This document shows positions 23,301 through 31,176 of a DNA stretch of 64,000 nt, piece by piece. The notes beneath the pieces are model-generated. The model searched no databases, had not been told where the DNA came from, and saw only the letters and a program-made list of their open reading frames with translations. Every line of letters starts with the position of its first letter. Position 1 is the first letter of the stretch. The stretch is from Notamacropus eugenii. Its lineage: Eukaryota; Chordata; Mammalia; Diprotodontia; Macropodidae. The stretch lies in contig NC_092875.1 in assembly GCF_028372415.1 (NCBI RefSeq), forward strand, positions 57,648,919 through 57,712,918, read 5' to 3'. A program made the translations under genes and the position numbers.

Positions 23301-24452
23301 ACTACCTGATGGGCGCATCATTCCCAAAGGTAGCCTTTTCCTGGGCATTCATGGCATAGTAAAGAAAGGTGATGCATGATGAGGGCTGCCTCTGAGGGTA
23401 CAGTGTGAGAGAAGATAGAGAGCAGGTGTCAGGTTTTCTTAAGCAAGTAGCTGAGGAATAATACTTAGAAGGTTAGTGGGGGAGGAGTGGGGCTGAGGGG
23501 GAACATTGACGAGTCAATGTATGGAATTTGCAGGCCATGTTGGGCTCTCTATCTCTTTCTCCTTAACAGGGTGTACTTGTTCGCTCAGCATTTTTGGAAC
23601 TCACCACAATCCATCTGTGTGGCCCAATCCTGAGGTATTCTTCTCCAGTCCCCCTCATGTTATCTGGCCAGACCTAGGGGCCAGGGACACTCATGGCAAA
23701 TGGTTGAGCTCTTGCCTAGGAGGAATATAGAAGCCCAGATGTGCCTTTAGGGAGCAGATCCAGGAAGGCAAGAGACTACAACACTAATCTCCTCACAGGG
23801 GATGATCTGCTGCCTTAAAGGTAGTTTCCTTGCCTCCCTGCTAGAAGTATCTGCTTGGTATGTCTCTGGGCCATTCCCACCATCCTTCATCTGCCCCTCT
23901 CCCTCAGGTCTATGACCCATACCGCTTTGATGTGGATAACATCCAGAAAATGTCACCCCTGGCATTTATTCCATTCTCAGCTGGACCCAGGTAAGGCCAT
24001 GACACCTGCTTTCCCATTTGTCTCCCTGAAGTCCTGGGGAAATGTCCTCATCATTCTGGGTCATTGTAGTTATCTCCAAACCCTCAAGAAAGACTAGCTC
24101 TATCTCTAGGAGACATAGAGACCCCATCCTGTGTGTGTGTATATGTGTGTATGCATTTCCTTGCACATGTGCATGTGCATGTCCACATGAGTGGTGGCAG
24201 GAGGACAGAATAAGACTGGGGTCAAGGCCTGGGGATTATCAGACCCTTACCTTGAACAGGAACTGCATTGGCCAGAACTTTGCCATGTATGAGATGAAGA
24301 TTGCGCTGGCCCTCACTCTACTGCGATTCAGAATCCTCCCTGATGATAGCCCAGTCCGAAGGAAGTTAGATGTGATCCTCAGGGCAGAGGATGGGCTGTT
24401 CCTGAGGGCAGAGCCACTGCAAACACACCTCCCAGAAACCCCCCAAAATTGA
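2161..24452 (+). CDS. CYP4F: Cytochrome P450 4F gene A (5'-incomplete in window)
   Basis: This is a multi-exon CYP4F-type fatty-acid/eicosanoid omega-hydroxylase gene, expected to act at the ER membrane with NADPH-P450 reductase. Eleven coding exons are visible: 2161-2305, 15040-15093, 15424-15551, 16442-16563, 20969-21239, 22263-22329, 22599-22728, 23196-23329, 23570-23634, 23908-23990 and 24260-24452. They total 1392 bp (463 codons plus TGA), and every junction is AG...GT with matching phase. Visible motifs are WSHRR-type helix C ([14 protein letters not shown]), I-helix [16 protein letters not shown] with the CYP4 glutamate that links haem, KESLR (ExxR), the PYRF motif, and FSAGPRNCIGQ with the axial cysteine. 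The exon encoding the membrane anchor is missing and should lie left of base 1. No frameshift or stop was found. The C-terminus (ending TPQN) is longer than in typical human CYP4F proteins. Assignment to the subfamily is firm; orthology to a particular CYP4F is not. Confidence 0.95.
2637..3236. repeat. 600-bp degenerate TATATC/TCCATA hexamer satellite
   Basis: Tandem six-base units (CTATAT, CCATAT, CTGTAT variants) with long-range blocks repeated (for example CATATCTATATCCACATC occurs more than once). It is open in several frames only because the unit is a multiple of three. It starts about 330 bases after the donor of gene A coding exon 2. Confidence 0.9.
3280..3540. repeat. Medium-repetitive element, family shared with 18.7 and 25.3 kb
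   Basis: Contains the phrase types GTGGAGAGCTTTGAATGCC and GACAGCAAGGAGGAGTCAATG. Related wording recurs at 18700-19080 and 25270-25900. Old, non-coding, possibly L2-related. Confidence 0.4.
3541..4183. other. Intron sequence, nothing recognised
   Basis: Non-coding intron of gene A up to the left target duplication (AGGG, 4180-4183) of the provirus. A short decayed-repeat phrase is seen near 3995-4040. Confidence 0.4.
4184..4763 (-). repeat. 3' LTR of the antisense provirus
   Basis: 580 bp with TG...CA ends, closely similar to the 5' LTR. The AATAAA of the partner is changed here (+ strand TTTCTT at 4235-4240). Confidence 0.88.
4764..4775 (-). promoter_or_regulatory. Polypurine tract
   Basis: The - strand reads AAAAGGAGGAAA directly before the TG of the 3' LTR, the normal plus-strand primer position. 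Confidence 0.8.
4776..8289 (-). other. Proviral interior, no gene recognised
   Basis: About 3.5 kb of AT-rich sequence between the polypurine tract and the nested L1. No frame longer than about 70 codons with recognisable retroviral motifs; pol and env, if ever present, are beyond recognition by eye. Confidence 0.45.
8290..10945 (-). mobile_element. L1-derived ORF1-only (HAL1-like) retrotransposon
   Basis: The - strand starts at GGAGGAGCCAAGATGGCAGA (10945), a common marsupial L1 5' end. A 5' UTR (10945-10269) follows, then ORF1 from 10268, a CT-rich/microsatellite 3' region, and an end near 8290 (left edge approximate). No ORF2 endonuclease or RT is present. The second copy at 49900-51935 has the same ORF1-then-3'-region order, so the lack of ORF2 looks like a family feature rather than a deletion. 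HAL1 elements of this kind are known in opossum. It is nested in the provirus and so younger than it. Confidence 0.75.
9245..10268 (-). pseudogene. L1-type ORF1 (RNA-binding protein), frameshifted
   Basis: Begins [16 protein letters not shown] long coiled coil follows (about residues 50-165, with heptads such as [11 protein letters not shown] and [15 protein letters not shown]), then the RRM start [19 protein letters not shown]. Frame is lost around 9700-9720. The C-terminal domain resumes ([20 protein letters not shown], 9699-9451), meets a stop at 9451 after ASTLSD, and reads on recognisably to about 9245. ORF1 normally forms trimers that bind L1 RNA; this copy is dead. Confidence 0.85.
10946..12761 (-). 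other. Proviral interior, no gene recognised
   Basis: AT-rich sequence between gag and the nested element, including a short (TA)n tract near 11972-12005. No reverse transcriptase motif was found. Confidence 0.4.
12762..13443 (-). pseudogene. Retroviral gag C-terminal remnant
   Basis: A proline-rich open stretch (13443-12940) ends in a nucleocapsid-like zinc knuckle, [14 protein letters not shown]. The second Cys of the usual CX2CX4HX4C is replaced by Tyr. Matrix and most of capsid are absent, because only about 400 bases separate this from the LTR. A following overlapping frame (13022-12762) may hold the gag-pol junction but is not recognisable. Non-functional. Confidence 0.7.
13840..13858 (-). 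promoter_or_regulatory. tRNA-His primer-binding site
   Basis: The + strand reads AATCCGAGTCACAGCACCA. This equals the 3' end of mammalian tRNA-His with CCA except for one A where the tRNA has G. It is five bases from the LTR edge, as expected for a retroviral PBS. Confidence 0.9.
13864..14440 (-). repeat. 5' LTR of the antisense provirus
   Basis: 577 bp with TG...CA ends (+ strand TGTTGAGC...GTTATCA). On the - strand AATAAA occurs at 13920-13915, about 52 bases from the LTR end, which suits a poly(A) signal with a short R-U5. Confidence 0.88.
14445..15039. other. Intron 3' part of gene A
   Basis: Ordinary intron between the provirus and the coding exon 3 acceptor, ending in a pyrimidine-rich stretch. 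No other feature seen. Confidence 0.5.
15040..15093 (+). CDS. CYP4F: CYP4F gene A, coding exon 3
   Basis: A 54-bp mini-exon after TCTCCACAG and before GTAAGT. It encodes (A)[17 protein letters not shown](G), the family's xAPKDxxFYxFxxPWLG segment. It is too short to appear as an open reading frame of its own. Confidence 0.93.
15424..15551 (+). CDS. CYP4F: CYP4F gene A, coding exon 4
   Basis: A 128-bp exon encoding (G)[20 protein letters not shown]...DIMH. It carries the helix C WxxxRR motif that contacts the haem propionate. Acceptor CAG, donor GTAAGA, ending in phase 0. Confidence 0.95.
15552..16441. repeat. Intron with decayed MIR-like SINE
   Basis: Intron between coding exons 4 and 5. 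At 16065-16275 it holds a MIR-type core reading (- strand element) with TTTTTACAGATGAGGAAGG and a GACTCCTAGCC tail. The rest is unremarkable. Confidence 0.5.
16442..16563 (+). CDS. CYP4F: CYP4F gene A, coding exon 5
   Basis: A 122-bp exon encoding [19 protein letters not shown] followed by [21 protein letters not shown](E). The acceptor is GGGTAG and the donor GTGAGT. The Glu codon is split 2+1 with the next exon. Confidence 0.94.
16900..17090. repeat. Decayed interspersed repeat
   Basis: Shows TATGCTCCTTCTGGGTGTCA then TTGTGCTAAGCACTG and an ACTCAAGTAGATTATGATA block, typical of an abundant therian repeat. Located in the 4.4-kb intron before coding exon 6. Confidence 0.5.
17546..17793 (-). 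mobile_element. Marsupial tRNA-derived SINE
   Basis: Contains GTCATGTCTGACTCTTCGTG, TGGTTTGCCATTTCCTTCTC and ends CCACTACACCACCTGGCTGT on the + strand. The tRNA-like head is therefore at the right and the element lies on the - strand. Confidence 0.75.
18700..19080. repeat. Medium-repetitive element, same family as 3.3 and 25.3 kb
   Basis: Contains GGAATGTGAAATCAGACTGG and GGCAATGAAGAGCCTTTGGA. The same phrases recur in altered form around 25470-25590. Confidence 0.45.
19530..19806 (-). mobile_element. Marsupial CORE-SINE/MIR-type SINE
   Basis: The + strand shows ATGCTATGCTAAGCACTTC, CAATTTACAGATGAGCAAAC and the terminal CACTGTGCCACCTAGCTGCC. Orientation is therefore minus. Confidence 0.8.
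20490..20600 (+). repeat. CR1/L3-like fragment
   Basis: TATGTTCAGTTCTGGAGGTC followed by GTCCAGAGAAGAGTAAATAG is a common ancient-repeat phrase, with a weaker relative near 26950-27000. Confidence 0.4.
20636..20735 (-). mobile_element. WSINE/WALLSI-like SINE fragment
   Basis: Contains TTTGTCCTTTGTTCTCAGAG, GATGACATGACTTGCAGTTA and TTTGAGTGAGTGAGGG, a divergent match to the copies at 30856 and 50944. It ends about 230 bases before coding exon 6. Confidence 0.6.
20969..21239 (+). CDS. CYP4F: CYP4F gene A, coding exon 6
   Basis: A 271-bp exon, the longest internal one, covering the F-G helix region that shapes substrate entry. It begins (E)[17 protein letters not shown] and ends [12 protein letters not shown]. 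Acceptor TTGCACAG, donor GTGAAT. The reverse-strand open frame over the same bases is only a shadow. Confidence 0.95.
21470..22110. repeat. Degenerate short-period array in gene A intron (exons 6-7)
   Basis: About ten diverged occurrences of a CTAGGTATATC-like phrase (for example TTAGGTATATCC, CTAGGCATATTC, CTAGGTATATCAAGG, CTAGATATATCAAAGG), spaced roughly 20-50 bases. The matching intron of gene B holds a similar array. Confidence 0.55.
22263..22329 (+). CDS. CYP4F: CYP4F gene A, coding exon 7
   Basis: A 67-bp exon encoding [19 protein letters not shown] then MFE(G). The Glu just before Gly is the residue to which CYP4 enzymes esterify haem. Acceptor ATTCCAG, donor GTAAGA; the Gly codon is split 1+2. 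Confidence 0.94.
22599..22728 (+). CDS. CYP4F: CYP4F gene A, coding exon 8
   Basis: A 130-bp exon encoding (G)[16 protein letters not shown]...RQPEEIE(W). It contains the I-helix oxygen-activation Thr pair. Acceptor CTCCCAG, donor GTCAGT; the Trp codon is split. Confidence 0.95.
23196..23329 (+). CDS. CYP4F: CYP4F gene A, coding exon 9
   Basis: A 134-bp exon encoding [21 protein letters not shown] and continuing to LPDGRIIPK(G). It holds the K-helix ExxR motif (ESLR). Acceptor CTCCAG, donor GTAGCC. Confidence 0.94.
23570..23634 (+). CDS. CYP4F: CYP4F gene A, coding exon 10
   Basis: A 65-bp exon encoding (G)[20 protein letters not shown](E). The FGTHHNPxVWPxPE stretch is typical of CYP4F. 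The CTCSL start differs from the more usual ICLIS type. Acceptor TTAACAG, donor GTATTC. Confidence 0.93.
23908..23990 (+). CDS. CYP4F: CYP4F gene A, coding exon 11
   Basis: An 83-bp exon encoding [20 protein letters not shown] then IPFSAGP(R). It gives the PxRF motif and the first half of the haem-binding loop. Acceptor CCCTCAG, donor GTAAGG; the Arg codon is split 2+1. Confidence 0.95.
24260..24452 (+). CDS. CYP4F: CYP4F gene A, last coding exon and stop
   Basis: The exon begins (R)[13 protein letters not shown], which contains the axial haem Cys, and continues to a TGA at 24450-24452. After the usual xxxLxxRAEDGLxLRAEPL end it runs on to [10 protein letters not shown], a short C-terminal tail. 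Acceptor TTGAACAG. Confidence 0.95.
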
Positions 24453-24539
24453 TGGATGAGAATTGCCTCAGGCCTGTGACATGAAGGCCTGGAGATTGCC
24501 AGCTCTTTAGTCACCCTTGTCTTGGTTGTAAATCTTCTG

Positions 24540-24545
24540 AATAAA
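24540..24545 (+). promoter_or_regulatory. Poly(A) signal of CYP4F gene A
   Basis: AATAAA lies 88 bases after the stop codon, which suggests a short 3' untranslated region of roughly 110 bases. Confidence 0.8.
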
Positions 24546-24973
24546 AGAAATTTAACCTGCAAATCGGATTTGTTTTGTGCCTTTATACCATGAGGTAGAG
24601 GTTGGTGAGAGAAGATAGGAATCCCTACTTCTCAGTTCTAGGAAGAAACATTAGGGGCACAGAAGTGTGGGGGAGAGGGGGAAATGGGAACCACAGTTGT
24701 CTAGAAACATCCTGTTAGACTGACCTCTCATCTACCTGGTAGCCTAATAGTAGAAAGTCCCCAACCACTACTGAAGAAGAAAGAAGTTATAACAAACTAT
24801 GCAAGAACATGGTAAAGTGGTTCATCTCATGCACTGATATCCTTGGATAAGGGATGAAAAGTCACAGTATTGGTGATGGTTCTTACACCTTTCAGAGTGG
24901 TTTATTTTTAAAGCACTGTCTTTGCTGCTGGCAATATAATATTGAAAAGGTACACAGCCCTCAAAAAATTTAA

Positions 24974-25175
24974 CAGGGGTAGAGAACCTGTGGCCTCCAG
25001 GCAACATGGGCCTTCTAGTTCCTTGGGTGTGGCCTTTTGACTGAGTCCAAGTTTTACAGAACAAGTCCTTTTATTAAGGGAATGTGTTCTGTGAAGTTTG
25101 GATTCAGTCAAAGGGCCACACTTGAGGATCTAGAGGGCCACATGTGGCCTCGAGGCCATAGGTTTCCCACCCCTG
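24974..25175. mobile_element. Palindromic hAT-like MITE
   Basis: A 202-bp near-perfect inverted repeat. It starts CAGGGGTAGAGAACCTG and ends CCCACCCCTG. Internal arms CTTTTGACTGAGTCCAAG and GATTCAGTCAAAGGG pair around a loop near AAGTCCTTTTATTAAGGG. No transposase. Related to 42439-42596. The hAT assignment rests on the CAGGGG-type terminal repeat. Confidence 0.75.
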
Positions 25176-25269
25176 GCTTAGATTTTACTGGTGTGAAGTT
25201 GGGTATGGTATATGTACACAAATCATTATAATATCAAGCAGAATGTGGTAGGAGAAAACAAATAAGAAT

Positions 25270-25900
25270 AAAAAAGATAAGAATGCAGAAGATCACCTCA
25301 AACTGCAGGAACAGGAAAAGCTTCATGAAGGAAATGATACATAGCTGTGCCTTGAAGGAAGGGTTTATCAGGTGGAGATGGTAGGCATGGGAAGTCAGAG
25401 ATGAGATCATTCCAGGCCAGAATGTGCAGGAAAAGATCTAGTAGTCTGGTTTGGCTCAACACAGGGTATGTGAAGGAGAGAAGTGTAAAATCAGGTTGGA
25501 AGGGTACATGGAAACTTAGCTATGGAGAATCTTAATTTCCAGGATGAAGGTTTTCTATTTGATTTTCTAAGCAATAAAGGGCCACTTAAAAGTTTGAAGT
25601 GGTGGGGTATTATGGCTAGATCTGTGAATCTGAAAGATTATTTTCTTAGCAGGTAATGTAGGAATTAGAGACAAGGCCTTGAAAGACTAAGACTAGTTAA
25701 GAGTCTATCACAATAGTCCTGTAGTCTCGGTCACATATGACCAGACTTTTAAGTAGGATATTGACCCTGTGAGCAGAGAGAAGAGGACAGATATGAGACA
25801 CCCAGAGATCAAATCTATAGTGGTTAATTTAATGTAGGGAGTAGGTGAGTGTGAAGGGATGACTTTGAGATTTCAAGCCTAGATGTCTTAAGAGTGGACA
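25270..25900. repeat. Medium-repetitive element, same family as 3.3 and 18.7 kb
   Basis: Contains CATTCCAGGCCAGAATGTGC, AAATCAGGTTGGAAGGG and CAATAAAGGGCCACTTAAA, in the same order as the other copies. Non-coding. Confidence 0.45.
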
Positions 25901-28260
25901 CATTTGGAAGGAAGGACACATTCTGAGACACATATTAGAAGCAGAGTTCACTTTTGCAGTTTGGCAAGGAAGAGATCTACTTCTTATTAAATGAGGCTGA
26001 AGGGCTATGGTGAACAATTTGCTATGTAAACTGAATGATAGGATCATAAGAGATTTATAATAATGGTCCTCTGGTCAATGGAGACTAGCTTGGTTCTATG
26101 GCAAAGAATCATTTCTGAGGATTAATTGTCATCAGGATCTTTGTAGGATGAACTGGAGGTAGGAAATAAATTAAGAGGTGATTGATACAGTCTGGTGATG
26201 AGGTAGAGTGCCTTGAAAGAGCAGTTCACAAAGGCATGCCATGAATTTTCTTTAGATGTGCCACAGATTGTAACTGCTGTAATTTTGTTTATTTGCACAA
26301 GTCTCTCAAATCTGTAGTGTTCCATGTTTCTTCATGGCAGAGAATGATACTGTGTAGTGAGCAAAGAAAGTTTGCCTAGCTATTGACACAGTCATCTCAG
26401 GTAGTTGTTGGACCTGTTGAGTAGGAAGGCAGCTGCTACCAGTAATCTGATGAGCTAGTCATGACTCAACCAGATCTAGAAGTCTGGGTTTCTTTTTTAT
26501 AAATTCAATGGAATATTACAGAGCTGAATGTGTTGGCTTGATATTTAGGAAGCCTGGTGAAACCTCTGTGTGTGAGGGGAGAACAACAATGGGAGGGGCC
26601 AGGTTACCTGAGTGTTTTTTATTGTGTATCTGGGCTTATATTTCCCTGTGTTATATCTGATAGTGAGGAATGTCTAATGCAGCCTTATATGTTTCCCAGG
26701 TTCATGGAGAAGTATTGACATGGCACACACAAATGGATAAGGAGAAATGACAGGGTCCCATAATGAAGGACAGGTGTTCCAGTAATAATGCTTTCTGAGC
26801 CATCCTCTGTTTTCTTAGGTACATCTGTGCCAGAGGCAACAGGACAGGGGTACTTGGAGACCATAGGTCCCTTATATTGGATTAGTACAATAGCCTTGGG
26901 GCAACACATACACCTACACGTATGTATCCTAGATAGACAGCTTTGGGGATATTGTGTTCAGATCTGGATGGCACATTTAAAGAAGAACTTGACCTGGCTC
27001 AGCCTTGGTGTGGGGATCCATGATATTACTTTCTCCTGCTGTCACCCAAGGTGACTGGCCCCTTAGGAACATACTTTCCCAATTAACCTAATCAACCTTA
27101 ATAAAACCTATTAATAACCAAATAACCAAAGCCTCTTTCTTTGGTATCTCAGTATTTTCTTCAAGGATATGCCACCCTACAATTAGCCTACTGTGATATT
27201 TTTAAAAATTCAAGAGACATAATTGCTGAATAATTAATATATTTTTAATAATGGTAGCATTTTATTAATAAAAAGAATGGTCATTTGGCCATCTCTGTCT
27301 TGGATCAAAGATGAATCACAATTTATGTGCCCTTGGAAGAGTGAGGGTTCCTGAGGGTGGCAATCAACTTTGATTGGTTAACAATTAATGAATGGTGAAC
27401 TTTATGAAATGAAACCCCTCCGGTGAGAGGCTGGGAAAGTGACATCATGTCCCTTTTGGTCAAAGAGACCATCTCTACACCCAGACCACCTCCAGCCTTG
27501 GACTATCAAGACAGAGGGTCTACCTCTACCCAAAGTTGCTTGAGTGGAACACAGTGGGGTCTGACCACAACTGAGGAGAAAGTTCAACCTTCAGAGACTG
27601 AACTAGAAAAAGGGGGAACTCTGGATCTCCCCAAATCATTGTTTATTAATAATTATTTCTCTCAGCAATTAGTGCAGAACAGATCTGCCTCCTCACATAT
27701 GCCGTATTGGTACCTGATTAGCTCTTAGCGTAATGAGTTTGGTTGATGAAATCTATTCTCAAGATGTGCTCTTGTGGGACAGATTCTATTCTAAAATAGG
27801 TAACAAACTTTTTTCCATCTTGATCTTTATTTCCAGGTTGATTCTGAGGGCAGAAGAGATGGAAGCAATAGTGGTAATAGTGGTGATCGTGATGGAAATG
27901 AGGGGGGGCAGTGGGAGGGGTGGGGATGGGATTTCTCCTCTCCAGCAACTTTTAATGTCTGTTTTGGGGAAGAAGAACCTGGCAGAGTAATTTCCACAAA
28001 CCTGATAGGAGATATCCTAGATAATGTTACATACACGACCACAGCCTCAACATGGTAGTAGGAATTTCCTGGGCAGTGCCCACTTCTGGGATTTCCTTGA
28101 AAGTAAATTTTTGTGTTTGAGGATTCAGCTTTCCTTTGCAACTATGGGAATTTCCTGAGTATTGTACCTTTTAATTCCCTGGTGCTGAGAGGAACAGTAG
28201 TAAGGGAATAAAAGTCAGGATGTAGAAGATTAAAGGACCTAGACTTGGCAGGCACTATTA
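25901..28260. other. Intergenic, mostly unrecognised
   Basis: No gene seen. It lies between the convergent 3' ends of the P450 genes. A 60-70 bp segment at 27773-27835 recurs at 30086-30154. Confidence 0.4.
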
Positions 28261-28429
28261 GAGTGAGTTATTTAAATGGCCTAATTCTGACTAGAAGGAG
28301 AATTACTTGTCTAGTGTGCTGTGTATGCATATCCCTTTTAGATGAGACCAAGTCCTTCGAGTAAGGCTGAGGTGAAAGAAGAAATTCCTGGATTGCTGAA
28401 GTGTGATCTATCAGTCCTTGTGGCAGATG

Positions 28430-28740
28430 GCCTGAGTCCCCACGTGACTTGGTGATGTGGTGAAGAAGAAAGACATGGGCAGGCGGAAAAAGATAGGGCA
28501 ACTCCATTTATTGGTCTGAGGGTCAGGGTATTTATAGACAGAAACTGCAAGTCTAGGTGATATTCTGCTCGTTTGGCCAGTCTTATTGTCTTAAAGACTG
28601 TTAGCCTAGAGGGCATCTATTTTACATATCCTTTTTATTCTGTAGTTCTCTTGTTTATCCCAGGGCGGCAGCAACATCCAGGGGACACGGAGAGCCATTC
28701 TGGATGATAATGAGCACAGTCTCAAAGAACAGTTTCCCCA
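28430..28740 (-). repeat. Possible LTR remnant
   Basis: On the - strand CTATAAATACC (28540-28530 area) is followed about 30 bases later by CCAATAAATGG (28515-28505 area), a TATA box then poly(A) signal order typical of LTRs. No paired copy or clear termini were found. Confidence 0.3.
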
Positions 28741-28815
28741 AAGGTCTATCCTGAACTTGTCAACCGCACTCCATCCTGGCCCTCAACAAGTCCTAAATTC
28801 ATTTTCTTTTGAAGT

Positions 28816-29251
28816 TGTGTGGGATGGCTCAGGTCCCTACATAAATCAATTACTCAGAGGCCTCTCAAGTGATGACAGAAAAGTGATTTATTCGATTCTC
28901 GAGAAGCGGGGCTTACCTGTAGGAGTAGGAAAGCCGAAGACAACAGAACAGTGATTTATATAGACCCTAACGCAAGTCCCTCCTCCCCCCACTGACAATT
29001 ATCCTCATTAGCTGAGAATATGGTCTTACATTCTAGACACGAAATCTAACCAATCCCTTTTGAAATGAAGACATCGAGGAATTATGTAAGTTTTGTCCAA
29101 TCATTGAGACCCTAATACACTACACAGTTTTATATCCTTATATGGAACTATTCTATTCTAAAAATATTGTAACCTTGAGCCTTTAGGCCTTACCTCACCC
29201 CTGGGAGAAAAATTACAATCTGAGGAGTCTTCACTAAGTCTATCCCACTCA
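28816..29251 (-). mobile_element. Solo LTR, family 2 copy 1
   Basis: 436 bp from TGTGTGGGATGGC to TATCCCACTCA, flanked by the 4-bp duplication AAGT (28812-28815 and 29252-29255). On the - strand TATATAA precedes AATAAA, giving the orientation. It matches 58955-59390 along its whole length. Confidence 0.88.
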
Positions 29252-29255
29252 AAGT

Positions 29256-30085
29256 GATTCCAAACTATAGGACCATAGGAGTCTGATGGAGTCTTGGTGG
29301 AAAAGGGATGGCATTGAGGCTAGAGAGCTTCCCTGTTGGGAAGATGCATTCACTAGAGCGAAAAGGATTGCATTGTTTCTCTATAGATTGTTTTTAATCT
29401 TTTATGTGTTTTCTTTATTTGTTTATGCCAGAGGAAACAAAAAGGAGCCTTCTGGGCAGTATTAGGCCCACAACATTCTGGAGTGCTGCCTGCACTAGAT
29501 TAAAATGTAAGGAAAAATATTAAAAATAAATAAAACTACAACAAAATATAGATAATGTTAATATGTAGTTTTCTAGTCAATATATGGCCTGAACAGATCC
29601 TTCTGTAACCCCCTATTCCTATTTGAGTTTAACACTACTGATTTATGGGAAGTTATGAGTCATTTTAATTTTTTATATTTTCTGTGTGGCAGAATAAAGT
29701 CTGTGACTTATGTAAGTGTTTGGTAGCTGGGCATCCTGCTTACTCATATTTGTGGAGAACTAAACATGAATTATATTCTGAGATTTCCCAGAATAAACTC
29801 CTAGTGTGGACCTAATAAATAAAAAACAATGCTATTTTGGGGCTACTATTAGGATTAAAACTAGTTTGTGTAAACCCAGAGTTTAGGGGAGTTAAGGGCC
29901 TGGGTTACAAGAGCATTCATCACACACTATCCCTTTAATGACTTTCTAGTATTTTCCCCATAGGTCAAAGTCAAGATCACTGAGCTCTAGCTTAAAGAGT
30001 TTGTCTTCTTTCTTTTGTTTGGAAATTGGGGACAACATTTGTCCATCTTCAGCTCAGCAGTATGTCTTTTCTCAATGGAGGTCCA
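29256..30085. other. Intergenic, nothing recognised
   Basis: AT-rich non-coding sequence right of the solo LTR; no repeat named with confidence. Confidence 0.4.
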
Positions 30086-30468
30086 TTGTGGAACAGATTC
30101 TATTCTAAAATAGGGCAGTAACAAACTCTTTTTCCATCTTGAACTTTATTTCCTTTGGAGGTCCAAAGATTACAGAAAGTATCATGGCAATCATACTCAT
30201 ACCTATCCATTTTTCAATTCAGAATGGGGTCTGATGCATTTCTTGAGGGTGATTTGGTGTTGCCTTGCTGCAGCTTCTTAGAGCCACGGGTGAGAGAATT
30301 GGGTGGAACACATGAACACTAAAGGGGAAAGAACCCCCCAAAAGGCTCAGCAGACATTACACCAAGGTACTGATCCTCCCTAAACATATCCTACACCCAA
30401 AAACTAATCTAGTCAGCAAGCTGGTTTGCCTGTCAAAAGGAGTGAATGACAGGCTCATGACAATGTGA

Positions 30469-30855
30469 TTGCCCCTCACAGGAAAATGCCATGCCACCAT
30501 CATCAGTGCCTATGTTCCCACCATGACCAACCCTGATGAGGTCAAACAAAAATATTATGAAGACCTAGAAACCCTTATCATCAATGTGCCAAAAGAGGAC
30601 AAGCTTATAATTCTGGGTGACTTTAATGTTAAAGCAGGCTCAGACTACCAGATTTGGCAGGGAGTCCTAGGGAGGAATGGAGTTGGAAACAGCAACAGCA
30701 ATGGTCATTTGCTGCTGCAGACTTGTGCATCACATGACCTTCTTATCACTAACACCGTTTTCCGTTTGCCTAAATGAAATAAAACTTCATGAATGCACCC
30801 TTGCAGCAAACATTGGCATTTAATAGACTATGTGATTGTAAGGATAAGAGACAGA
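30469..30855 (+). pseudogene. RTE endonuclease domain remnant
   Basis: Open to a TGA at 30775-30777, with the metal-binding GDFN motif. After one shift the text continues as a tryptophan-histidine (HWHLIDYV) block before the SINE. Confidence 0.75.
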
Positions 30856-31164
30856 CAATATTGTGTGTTCATCCTTTGTTGCTGAAGAAGACCATGCCAT
30901 CAGAGAAATAATGACATGATTTGCACTTGACTTTGTTTTGAGTGAGGGAGGGCTGTGCAGGTCACCAGCCTCACTTCTCCAGAGCCATTTGAATTCAGTG
31001 ACCAGATATTCATCAGGAGGTGACCCAGGATGAGGCAATTGGGGTTAAGTGACTTGCTCAAGGTCACACAGCTAGTGAATGTCAAGTGTCTGAGGTGAGA
31101 TCTGAACTCAGGTCCTCCTGACTCCTGCACTGGTGCTCTATCCACTGCACCACCTAGCTGCCCT
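30856..31164 (-). mobile_element. WSINE/WALLSI-like SINE inserted in RTE
   Basis: About 309 bp, closely matching 50944-51262 over most of its length. The + strand ends TGCACCACCTAGCTGCCC, so the element is on the - strand. AGAGACA lies on both sides (imperfect longer match), consistent with a target duplication in the RTE sequence. Confidence 0.8.
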
Positions 31165-31176
31165 GAGAGACATGAT

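Noticed and set aside
24239..24562. 107-codon open frame on the - strand
   Set aside because: Shadow of the last coding exon of gene A.
24974..25175. Long hairpin as a microRNA gene
   Set aside because: A second copy and CAGGGG-type terminal repeats fit a MITE better; no small-RNA evidence is available.
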